From the NCBI GenBank assembly GCA_029263035.1, contig JAJCYF010000104.1:1-8436 (forward strand): DNA of 8,436 nt, given 5' to 3'. A model generated the notes under the pieces. That model searched no databases and had not been told where the DNA came from. It was given only the letters and a program-made list of their open reading frames with translations. Of the stretch, positions 1 to 5,223 are shown one piece after another (position 1 is the stretch's first letter; every line of letters starts with the position of its first letter). Both the position numbers and the translations under genes were made by a program. The DNA comes from Actinomycetes bacterium. GTDB taxonomy: Bacteria; Actinomycetota; CADDZG01; JAHWKV01.

Positions 1-438
1 GGTGACGTAGACGTTGGTGTCCGCGCCGGGCTGGATGTAGCGGGCAACTGCCTGCGGAACACCCAGGTTGATCGTCACCGCGTTCTGACCGGCCGGGATG
101 TCCAGGCCGCCGGAGCTCGAGGTGTTGAACTGGCTGGTGGTCACGATTTCACCCTTGGCAATGCCGCGAATCGCAGCTTTGCCGTTCAGCTGGGTGGTGG
201 TGGCAACCGCAGTTGCCGGGCGGACGTCGGCCGGGACGTCCTTCTTCTTCCAGGCGCCGACCATGTCCTCCCACCGCGTTCCGGCGGGGATGTCGTTCGT
301 TGCGACGTATGCGGTGCCCGCTGCGCCCGAAACTCCGGCGCCGGCGCGGACCCTACCTGCGTATGTGAAGACAAGAACCATGCCCAACAGGGCAACAATG
401 ATTCCTCCCACCACGACTCCACTTGACCTCTTGTTCAT
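1..438 (-). CDS. cpaB: Flp pilus assembly protein CpaB/RcpC, N-terminal 146 residues (runs off the left edge)
   Basis: The open frame has an ATG at 438-436 and continues past base 1, so only the N-terminus is seen. A short basic N-terminus (MNKRSSG) leads into one membrane segment (about residues 8-27). A SAF-type domain follows: YVATNDIPAGT at 44-54, then KAAIRGIAKGEIVT at about 87-100, and a stretch ending ARYIQPGADTNVYV. This matches the CpaB/RcpC family of Tad pilus systems, which lies at the envelope. In Gram-negatives it works with the secretin RcpA; Actinomycetota lack that secretin, so its role here is presumably on the membrane or in the wall. The ribosome-binding site AGGAGAGGAAAG lies just before the ATG, 12 nt after the stop of the preceding pseudopilin gene, so it is the last visible gene of the operon. 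Family assignment is firm; total length is unknown. Confidence 0.88.
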   Translation of the reverse strand, partial: MNKRSSGVVVGGIIVALLGMVLVFTYAGRVRAGAGVSGAAGTAYVATNDIPAGTRWEDMVGAWKKKDVPADVRPATAVATTTQLNGKAAIRGIAKGEIVTTSQFNTSSSGGLDIPAGQNAVTINLGVPQAVARYIQPGADTNVYVT

Positions 439-450
439 TGCTTTCCTCTC

Positions 451-924
451 CTATTCCTCGCGTCCCCGAGCGGAGACAGTTACCGTTGTCGAGCTCGGTA
501 GGAACGCACCCCCACCGAAGAAAGCTCCTTTTACTGCATTGGCGATATCCGCCAATGGTCCGTAGTCCATTTCGTGTGCGATGGTCACCGTGACCAGTTC
601 GCCCGGAACGGCGAACATTGGACTCGGGTTGACCTCCACCGCCGCTGGATCAATCGTTCCGTCCGATGAGTCGCTTACGAACTGCCGTACTTCTCCGCTG
701 CTTGGCCGACGGGTAAGAGTCACGCCGTCTTCCGCGTAGCGGGCATTGGGGTCGGTTCGGCTTGCGTATCGAACCCCATGGGCAGCAGCGCGCTGGATGA
801 CCATGTATTCGTAGCCGAACTTGATGATCGGGGCGACGAAGGCTAGGAAGACCATGAGGATGGGCAGGACAATGCTCAACTCCACCGCCGCAGCTCCCTC
901 GTCGCGCCGCACGAACTTGCGCAT
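451..924 (-). CDS. tadE: TadE-family pseudopilin of the Tad pilus (second paralog)
   Basis: A 157-residue protein with a class IV prepilin-like N-terminus: a short basic leader MRKFVRRDEG, then AAAVELSIVLPILMVFLAFV, with the conserved Glu at position +5 after the predicted cleavage site Gly10/Ala11. The hydrophobic helix spans about 11-35; the rest is a polar extracytoplasmic domain. TadE/TadF pseudopilins are processed by the same prepilin peptidase as the Flp pilin and are needed for pilus assembly. Start choice: a GTG two codons upstream (930-928) would overlap the previous stop as GTGA but sits only 2-3 nt after the GGAGG ribosome-binding site. The ATG at 924-922 lies 8 nt after it and is preferred. 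The domain after the helix has no obvious paralogy to the neighbouring TadE. It could equally be called TadF. Confidence 0.85.
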   Translation of the reverse strand: MRKFVRRDEGAAAVELSIVLPILMVFLAFVAPIIKFGYEYMVIQRAAAHGVRYASRTDPNARYAEDGVTLTRRPSSGEVRQFVSDSSDGTIDPAAVEVNPSPMFAVPGELVTVTIAHEMDYGPLADIANAVKGAFFGGGAFLPSSTTVTVSARGREE

Positions 925-926
925 GT

Positions 927-1394
927 TCACTCCCTCCTCGACTCTGCCGTAGCCGTCAGCGCGACGGTCGGCGAGATTTCGTCGCCCCCGAACAGCGCCT
1001 GACGGAAGCCATTGGCTGCTTGTCCAAACGGGTTGGGATACTCACAGTCGACCGTCAAAGAAACGGGCTGGTTAACCCCTGCTGGCGGGGGGATGTCAAG
1101 GGTGCACGACCCTTCCGGAAAGAAGGGTGTAGAGGCCGCTACCTTTGTCATTACATCGGAGTCGCTCGGATACGCCGTACCGGCCGCATTGCTGGGGATG
1201 GCGGCATACCGCACGGCGACATTCGTTGCATAGCCGAGCGATAGCTGGGCGGCGAACAGCATCAGCAGGTAGAAGAGACCGAACAGCAGGAAGAACACCA
1301 GCGGCGCCAACAGAGCGAACTCGACCGCTGCTGCACCGGCTTCCTCCCTGCGAAGCCTGATCGTCCGGGTGACCCGGTCTTGAAGGGCCGCCAC
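927..1394 (-). CDS. tadE: TadE-family pseudopilin of the Tad pilus (first paralog)
   Basis: A 155-residue protein. Its leader ends at Gly20, followed by AAAVEFALLAPLVFFLLFGL, a textbook TadE-like segment with Glu at +5 of the predicted mature protein (Glu25). The membrane helix spans about 21-48. The extracytoplasmic part contains Cys97 and Cys117, which could form a disulfide. It probably acts as a pseudopilin at the base or tip of the Flp pilus. The start is GTG (1394-1392), one base after the TGA of the tadG-like gene (TGAcGTG). The best ribosome-binding site is GGTGA, 6 nt upstream and inside the end of that gene, so translational coupling is likely. Its own stop falls just before the next gene. 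The family is clear; the E-versus-F label is arbitrary. Confidence 0.86.
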   Translation of the reverse strand: MAALQDRVTRTIRLRREEAGAAAVEFALLAPLVFFLLFGLFYLLMLFAAQLSLGYATNVAVRYAAIPSNAAGTAYPSDSDVMTKVAASTPFFPEGSCTLDIPPPAGVNQPVSLTVDCEYPNPFGQAANGFRQALFGGDEISPTVALTATAESRRE

Positions 1395-1395
1395 G

Positions 1396-2724
1396 TCAGT
1401 TCACCAGGGTGGCCTGGAAAAGGCCTCGAGCGTTGACGGCATCCTCAATGAGATCACCGGTGTTCAATTGACCATCGGCCAAGTTGTGTGCAGCCACGAT
1501 TGCTACGTCGAGAGTGGGTATCTGCGTTGACCCCAACAGCGGCTGCAGCGCCGTTGCCACTATGCCGGCGAGAGGCCCTGGAGTCCCGACCAGGTCACCC
1601 AGGATGGCCGGGTTGGGTCCGGCCCCGATGACGAAGAATGCTTCGCCCGCGGCATCCGCCAGGGCGGGGCCGCCTCGGCTCGTTATCGTCTGGCTGGCGC
1701 CGATCGCCTCGTCAATGAGGTCTCGCCCTGTCGGGTTGGGTCCCCCGCCGGGCGGGTTGTAGATATCGGCGATGTCGTTCTGAACCTCAGACAGCACGTC
1801 TTGACATCCGGCACCTGGGATCAACGTGTCGAACAGGGTGTTGAGTTGGTCGTCGACCAGTCCGAGCGTGTTGACCAATGGTTCCTGCACCTCCTGCAGG
1901 GCAGCGGTGATGTTGATGTTGGTGAGGGGAACTCCCGGGGTGGTTGGGACCACCACAGCGTTCTTGAGTGTGCGCTGGGCAGTAGCGCTGACGGTCATCT
2001 GGATGCCATCGTCCCCGGTCACCAAAGACATGAGAGGAGGTTTTACGCCGCTCGTCACCTCCACGGTCATCGTCGGCGTAAGAACAGCCGGTGCCAGCAG
2101 GTTCAAGTCATCGACTAAGCCGTTTATCGGGGCCAGGACTTGCGCCAGGATGTCGTTTAGGGACGGCAGGCAAATGAACAGGATGCAACCGCCCAGTCCG
2201 CTGATAGGGTCGAGTAGTTGGGTGACTCGGGTGGTCAGACCGCCTACCAGGCCGTCGACGCACTCTGCCAGCTGCGTGGACTGCAGTAACGGATGAATCC
2301 GGTTGTCCTCGCAAGTCCAGCCGCCGGGCGATGACGCCGGCGGGGTGCCGAACGCGCTGACAAGTCGCGCCGAGTCGGCAGTAAGGCTGTTCGCGCCGTA
2401 GGCGCACGCCACTGCACGCGGGTCGGGCACTATGTCGTCAAGCCTTGGGATGTCCAGACCGGTAGTGCCGGTGATCGTGTACACGGCAGCAAGGCCGGGC
2501 AGCGGTACGTTGTCGGTTATGACGCCGGGGTTAATGGGCGGAAGTGCAGCGGCACCTGCGAGAGCCGCCTGATCGGCCGCCTTCTGCATCTCCCGCTGGC
2601 TTCCGTACAGCGTGAACAGCATGATGCCGCCCGCGGAAAGAGTCAGGAGGACAGACATGACTAGGGCGACGATTACAAGAACGGCTCCTCGTTCGTCGCG
2701 TGCGTGAGCTTGCAAGTTTTTCAA
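1396..2724 (-). CDS. tadG: TadG-like pilus assembly protein (Tad N-terminal domain, long extracytoplasmic region)
   Basis: A 442-residue protein counted from TTG 2724. Residues 12-38 form one N-terminal membrane helix (RGAVLVIVALVMSVLLTLS), followed by QKAADQAALAGAAAL at 47-61, the signature of the Tad/TadG N-terminal family (putative Flp pilus assembly). The helix has no Glu at +5, so unlike its neighbours it is probably not processed as a prepilin. The remaining 380 or so residues are predicted to be outside the cell. They contain six cysteines (107, 138, 155, 180, 185, 307) and an imperfect internal repeat, GLVDDLNLL at 202 and GLVDDQLNTL at 288. No von Willebrand domain is recognisable. 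There is no ATG or GTG start: TTG at 2724 or TTG at 2715 are the options. AAGGGG abuts the first and lies 9 nt before the second, so the second may be the real one. The gene follows the flp operon pilin by 140 nt. Confidence 0.78.
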   Translation of the reverse strand: MKNLQAHARDERGAVLVIVALVMSVLLTLSAGGIMLFTLYGSQREMQKAADQAALAGAAALPPINPGVITDNVPLPGLAAVYTITGTTGLDIPRLDDIVPDPRAVACAYGANSLTADSARLVSAFGTPPASSPGGWTCEDNRIHPLLQSTQLAECVDGLVGGLTTRVTQLLDPISGLGGCILFICLPSLNDILAQVLAPINGLVDDLNLLAPAVLTPTMTVEVTSGVKPPLMSLVTGDDGIQMTVSATAQRTLKNAVVVPTTPGVPLTNINITAALQEVQEPLVNTLGLVDDQLNTLFDTLIPGAGCQDVLSEVQNDIADIYNPPGGGPNPTGRDLIDEAIGASQTITSRGGPALADAAGEAFFVIGAGPNPAILGDLVGTPGPLAGIVATALQPLLGSTQIPTLDVAIVAAHNLADGQLNTGDLIEDAVNARGLFQATLVN

Positions 2725-2800
2725 CCCCCTTCTTCTTGCCCGAGCTGATGGAATTTCGAAAGCTTGATGGTGGTGTTGCGGTCGAATGCTTGATCCAGGG

Positions 2801-2842
2801 AACCCGGAGTGACCCGAAGTGCGTTTCGGGTCCTACCGGGTT
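2801..2842 (-). promoter_or_regulatory. Two-step RNA hairpin after the flp pilin gene (attenuator or stability element)
   Basis: The outer arms aacccgg (2801-2807) and ccgggtt (2836-2842) pair perfectly. After a 3/3 internal loop the inner arms gacccgaa (2811-2818) and ttcgggtc (2825-2832) also pair perfectly, around the loop gtgcgt. It begins 22 nt after the pilin stop, and no U-run follows it on the minus strand. It therefore looks like a 3'-end stabiliser or partial attenuator separating abundant pilin mRNA from the downstream tad genes, rather than a full terminator. The inner core recurs after the other pilin gene. Confidence 0.6.
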
Positions 2843-2864
2843 TTCTGGTGGTTAGAAATCGCGC

Positions 2865-3077
2865 TTAGGTGCCGGTGGTGCCGGAAGGAACCTCGGCCAG
2901 CTTGGTGTTAACGAAGTCGAACATCTCGTCGAGCTTGGTGCCCAGCAGGGCGACTGCGGCGATGATGGCTACTGCGATCAGGCCGACCAGCAGGCCGTAC
3001 TCAACGGCAGCGGCGCCGTCTTCGGAGTCACGGAGCTCTGCGATGCGGTACTGAAGCCAAAGGCTCATTGCAACCAT
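2865..3077 (-). CDS. flp: Flp-type pilin, proximal copy (heads the tad operon)
   Basis: A 70-residue Flp/Fap pilin. The leader of 21 residues ends ...SEDG, and the predicted mature protein starts AAAVEYGLLVGLIAVAIIAA, with the invariant Glu5-Tyr6 pair of Flp pilins. The predicted mature length is 49 residues: a hydrophobic helix, then TKLDEMFDFVNTKLAEV and a small polar tail PSGTTGT. It is the structural subunit of the Tad pilus, cleaved by a TadV/CpaA-type peptidase that is not in this window. The ATG at 3077 is preceded by AAGGAA at 7 nt. A second Met at codon 4 is possible but lies less well placed. Transcription probably starts at a sigma-28-type promoter about 115 nt upstream. The core of the gene is nearly identical to the other flp copy; differences fall in the leader and the tail. 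Confidence 0.95.
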   Translation of the reverse strand: MVAMSLWLQYRIAELRDSEDGAAAVEYGLLVGLIAVAIIAAVALLGTKLDEMFDFVNTKLAEVPSGTTGT

Positions 3078-3083
3078 GGTTCT

Positions 3084-3108
3084 GTTCCTTTCTGTAGGTG
3101 CTGCTACT
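3084..3108 (-). promoter_or_regulatory. Conserved ribosome-binding leader of proximal flp
   Basis: On the minus strand the end of the 5' leader reads AGTAGCAGCA, a few bases, then ACAGAAAGGAAC. The distal flp gene has AATAGCAGCA...ACAGGAAAGGAAC at the same place (3598-3623). The rest of the two leaders is mostly different, so this block includes the ribosome-binding site plus a kept upstream box. Its meaning (translation enhancement or a binding site) is an inference. Confidence 0.45.
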
Positions 3109-3191
3109 GACCCGAACCCTGCTTAGAACTAGGTGGTCGCTTTGAGACCTGTGCCGGCCGGGTGCCTGCCCCCTTTTCTAGCGACGCTTCT

Positions 3192-3218
3192 GTATCGGCA
3201 GCTTTAGGGAATCGTTTA
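3192..3218 (-). promoter_or_regulatory. Sigma-28/WhiG-type promoter of proximal flp and the tad operon
   Basis: On the minus strand TAAA (3218-3215) is followed by exactly 15 bases and then GCCGATA (3199-3193), with C next. This matches the FliA/WhiG family consensus TAAA-N15-GCCGATAA except for the last base. The predicted transcript starts near 3186, giving a leader of about 110 nt before the ATG at 3077. A T-rich tract (minus strand TTTTTTT, plus 3232-3238) lies just upstream of the -35 and could act as an UP-like element. Sequence match is direct; use by a sigma factor is inferred. Confidence 0.75.
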
Positions 3219-3290
3219 GCGGTTTCTCAAAAAAAGGTTTGGCCAGCCCTTATCCGGGCAAAGCGACACGCTCTGCTGCAGGGCCCCTCA

Positions 3291-3320
3291 ACCAAAAAAG
3301 GCCCGGAGGCCTTTGTTGGT
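3291..3320 (-). terminator. Intrinsic terminator after distal flp
   Basis: The arms 3291-3303 and 3308-3320 pair over 13 positions with a single mismatch. In the minus-strand RNA the loop is UCCG closed by C-G, a stable cUNCGg tetraloop. The 3' arm contains six consecutive U (3299-3294). It lies 57 nt after the distal flp stop and upstream of the proximal flp promoter, so the distal pilin is probably a monocistronic transcript. Confidence 0.65.
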
Positions 3321-3326
3321 CTGGTT

Positions 3327-3361
3327 TCCGGCCGCCCGAAGTGCGTTTCGGGGCGGCCGGA
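3327..3361 (-). promoter_or_regulatory. GC-rich hairpin after the distal flp gene, same core and loop as after the proximal copy
   Basis: Left arm 3327-3340 and right arm 3347-3361 pair over 14 bp with one bulged base, around the loop gtgcgt (3341-3346). It starts 16 nt after the pilin stop. The 18 bases cccgaagtgcgtttcggg (3335-3352) are identical to 2813-2830 behind the other pilin gene. There is no U-run directly after it; the terminator at 3291-3320 follows. It is probably an mRNA 3'-end stabiliser or a processing stop. Confidence 0.6.
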
Positions 3362-3377
3362 TCCGTGTTGAAGGTGA

Positions 3378-3590
3378 CTAGGTGCCGACGGTGCCGGCGG
3401 GAACCTCTGCCAGCTCGGTGTTAACGAAGTCGAACATCTCGTCGAGCTTGGTGCCCAGCAGGGCGACTGCGGCGATGATGGCTACTGCGATCAGGCCGAC
3501 TAGCAGGCCGTACTCAACGGCAGCGGCGCCGTCTTCCTTGCCCAGAAGCTCTTCGATGCGGTACTGAAGCCAAAGGTGCATTGCAACCAT
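3378..3590 (-). CDS. flp: Flp-type pilin, distal copy (own transcription unit)
   Basis: A 70-residue Flp pilin with a 21-residue leader ending ...GKEDG. The mature start AAAVEYGLLVGLIAVAIIAA is the same as in the other copy, and the predicted mature length is 49. The tail differs: NTELAEVPAGTVGT instead of NTKLAEVPSGTTGT, which makes it more acidic with fewer hydroxyl residues. The reading frame stays open upstream to 3776, but the ATG at 3590 has AGGAAAGGAAC correctly placed before it and aligns with the other pilin, so the longer form is rejected. It has its own sigma-28-type promoter upstream and a hairpin plus terminator downstream. It may be the major or a condition-specific pilin; the sequence does not decide. 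Confidence 0.94.
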   Translation of the reverse strand: MVAMHLWLQYRIEELLGKEDGAAAVEYGLLVGLIAVAIIAAVALLGTKLDEMFDFVNTELAEVPAGTVGT

Positions 3591-3597
3591 GGTGCAC

Positions 3598-3623
3598 GTT
3601 CCTTTCCTGTCGATGCTGCTATT
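3598..3623 (-). promoter_or_regulatory. Conserved ribosome-binding leader of distal flp
   Basis: The minus strand reads AATAGCAGCA, then ACAGGAAAGGAAC just before the start region, matching the block at 3084-3108. The AGGAAAGGAA part is the ribosome-binding site for the ATG at 3590. Confidence 0.45.
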
Positions 3624-3702
3624 GAGGACTGAGATCCTTGTGCGTTGGCGAGTCCCGGTTGTTGCTGCGTTCTGCTGGAACCCGTTTCTTGCGACGCCCC
3701 TT

Positions 3703-3729
3703 GTATCGGCAGGATGCGCGAATCCTTTA
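3703..3729 (-). promoter_or_regulatory. Sigma-28/WhiG-type promoter of distal flp
   Basis: On the minus strand TAAA (3729-3726), exactly 15 bases, then GCCGATA (3710-3704) and C. Spacing and -10 box are the same as at the proximal flp promoter, and the box-to-ATG distance is almost the same (114 versus 116 nt). After the -10 both share GCGTCGC within a dozen bases. An AT-rich palindrome (3729-3747) sits at the upstream edge of the -35. Confidence 0.75.
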
Positions 3730-3809
3730 ACTTTTCGGCCAAAAGTTTTTTGCGACTGATGTCGGCTCGGCTCCATCGGGAGCTCAGATGACTTATCGGC
3801 ACGCCGCCC

Positions 3810-3836
3810 TTAATAGAGGAAGAAATCTGCCGATAC
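3810..3836 (+). promoter_or_regulatory. Sigma-28/WhiG-type promoter of the GT87 glycosyltransferase
   Basis: The plus strand has TTAA (3810-3813), 15 bases, then GCCGATA (3829-3835) followed by C. The -10 matches the two flp promoters, and CTGCCGATACAGAAG is shared with proximal flp over 15 bases. The -35 matches three of four positions. The predicted start near 3842 would give a leader of about 27 nt. A second GCCGATAA faces the other way at 3800-3793. Confidence 0.6.
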
Positions 3837-3869
3837 AGAAGGGACATCTAAGACCTTCAAGGGGGCAAC

Positions 3870-5156
3870 ATGACCGTTTCTGTGATGGAATCCGCGCCTG
3901 AAGACGGCGCAATTGAAACCAAGGAGCCGTTTCTCAACCGGCGGAGGCTACGTTACGGGCTCTGGGCCGCCTTGGCCTTGTGGATCACCTGGATGCTCAG
4001 CGTGGCTCTGGGTCCCGGTCACCTCGACCTGGCGGGCCAGCGGGTGGGCAACGACCTTTCCCACTTCTACGCCGCCGGCCTGACGGTACGTGACGGTGAG
4101 GGAGCCCGTCTTTACGACATTGGTTATCAGTTCGCCCTGCAGGCGTCGGCAGATGTGATCGGGAGCACCGAAACCGGGTACTCGGCCTTCCTTACCCCCC
4201 CGTTTCACGCCTTGACCTACGTGCCCCTCACCTACCTGCCCTATGAGGCCGCCTTCGTTGTCTTGAGCCTTCTTGGGTTGGTGGCTCTGGTGGCCTCCCT
4301 GCGGCTGGTGGGCGCTGATGTTCGCCGGATGTTGCCTTGGGCTGCATCGTTTTTCCCCGTGTTCGCAACGATCAGCTTCGGCCAGAACGCATTTCTGAGC
4401 CTGATCATCCTGGCCGGCACCTATGCTCTGTGGCGCTCCCGCCGTCTATTCCTGGCGGGGCTGGTGCTGAGCCTGATCCTGTATAAGCCCCAGCTGGCGG
4501 TGGGGGTGTCGGCCCTCTGGGCGCTGCAGTGGCGCCGTGACTGGAGAGCTCTGGCGGGACTCGCCGCCGGAGGAGCGGCCTTCGCTGCCATCAGTTTTAT
4601 CGGCATGGCAGATGCCAGCCGCGCCTACCTCACCTTCTCCCGCGACGTCCTGCCGAAACTGGTGACCTGGAGCGAGCCGTCGGTATGGCATATGCACACG
4701 CCGCGCAACTTCTTCGAAATCCTGATCGGACCAGGCCGGGTCGCCGACGGAATGGCGCTGATGATCGCAGCCGTCGCCGTCGCCGGCTTCATCCGCTTCC
4801 GTCGTGCGTTTGCCGAGAACCCGGCGATGACATTCGCCGGGGCAATACTGTTGACTCTGCTGGTTACACCGCACGCTCTGGTCTACGACTGGGTGGTTCT
4901 GCTCATCCCGGCGGTGCTGCTCTGGAACGAGCGAGTCGCTGACCGGGCCTTTCTCACCCGGGCGTACGCCGCAATCTGGATCGTGATCTGGTTCGCCGGG
5001 CCTCTGACCAGCGCTCAGCTGTACTTTTCTGACCGCGCGTTCCAGGCCAGCATCCCGGTCCTGCTAATTGTGGTCTACAGGTTGTGGCGGCAGCTGACGG
5101 GGACTCCGGCCCCGCAGGCAGCCACACCCATGCTTTCCGGCGAGCCCGCGGTCTGA
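3870..5156 (+). CDS. GT87/DUF2029-family polytopic glycosyltransferase (polyprenyl-phosphate mannosyltransferase-like)
   Basis: A 428-residue integral membrane protein with about ten hydrophobic segments, the first at about 31-48. The family pattern is visible: Asp62 in GNDLSHFYAAG in the first outer loop (the position of the catalytic Asp in GT-C enzymes), LYD at 81-83, TPPFHALTYVPLTYLP at 109-124, YKPQLAVG at 205-212, and LLVTPHALVYDWVVLLIP at 330-347. GT87 enzymes of Actinomycetota use polyprenyl-phosphate mannose to build envelope glycans; exact donor and acceptor cannot be read here. The ATG at 3870 has AAGGGGG 4 nt before it; Met6 is a less likely start. It is divergent from distal flp and has the same promoter type, which suggests work on the pilus or on a surface made at the same time. 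It is not part of the operon downstream. Confidence 0.85.
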   Translation: MTVSVMESAPEDGAIETKEPFLNRRRLRYGLWAALALWITWMLSVALGPGHLDLAGQRVGNDLSHFYAAGLTVRDGEGARLYDIGYQFALQASADVIGSTETGYSAFLTPPFHALTYVPLTYLPYEAAFVVLSLLGLVALVASLRLVGADVRRMLPWAASFFPVFATISFGQNAFLSLIILAGTYALWRSRRLFLAGLVLSLILYKPQLAVGVSALWALQWRRDWRALAGLAAGGAAFAAISFIGMADASRAYLTFSRDVLPKLVTWSEPSVWHMHTPRNFFEILIGPGRVADGMALMIAAVAVAGFIRFRRAFAENPAMTFAGAILLTLLVTPHALVYDWVVLLIPAVLLWNERVADRAFLTRAYAAIWIVIWFAGPLTSAQLYFSDRAFQASIPVLLIVVYRLWRQLTGTPAPQAATPMLSGEPAV

Positions 5157-5223
5157 CCGCCGGCTTAGCCCGGGAGGGCAAATAGACTGGCCATTGAGTC
5201 CCTTTCTCAATTCAGGAGGCAAG

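Noticed and set aside
98..565. Plus-strand open frame of 155 codons opposite cpaB and tadE
   Set aside because: It is the antisense shadow of two well-supported pilus genes.
1764..1771. GCCGATAT on the minus strand inside tadG
   Set aside because: It has no -35 at the right spacing and no gene start close downstream; it encodes Ala-Asp-Ile of the protein.
3729..3751. Hairpin aactttt-cggcc-aaaagtt followed by T's on the plus strand, like a terminator
   Set aside because: No plus-strand gene lies upstream for it to terminate. It abuts the distal flp -35, so an AT-rich upstream promoter element or operator is more plausible; unproven either way.
3500..3847. Minus-strand open frame of 115 codons covering the distal flp promoter
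   Set aside because: It overlaps flp in another frame and crosses the promoter region; no ribosome-binding site and no recognisable protein features.
5194..5223. TTG start giving a 10-residue longer cyclophilin
   Set aside because: The ATG at 5224 has AGGAGG 4 nt upstream and gives the usual cyclophilin N-terminus; the extension would span the ribosome-binding site.
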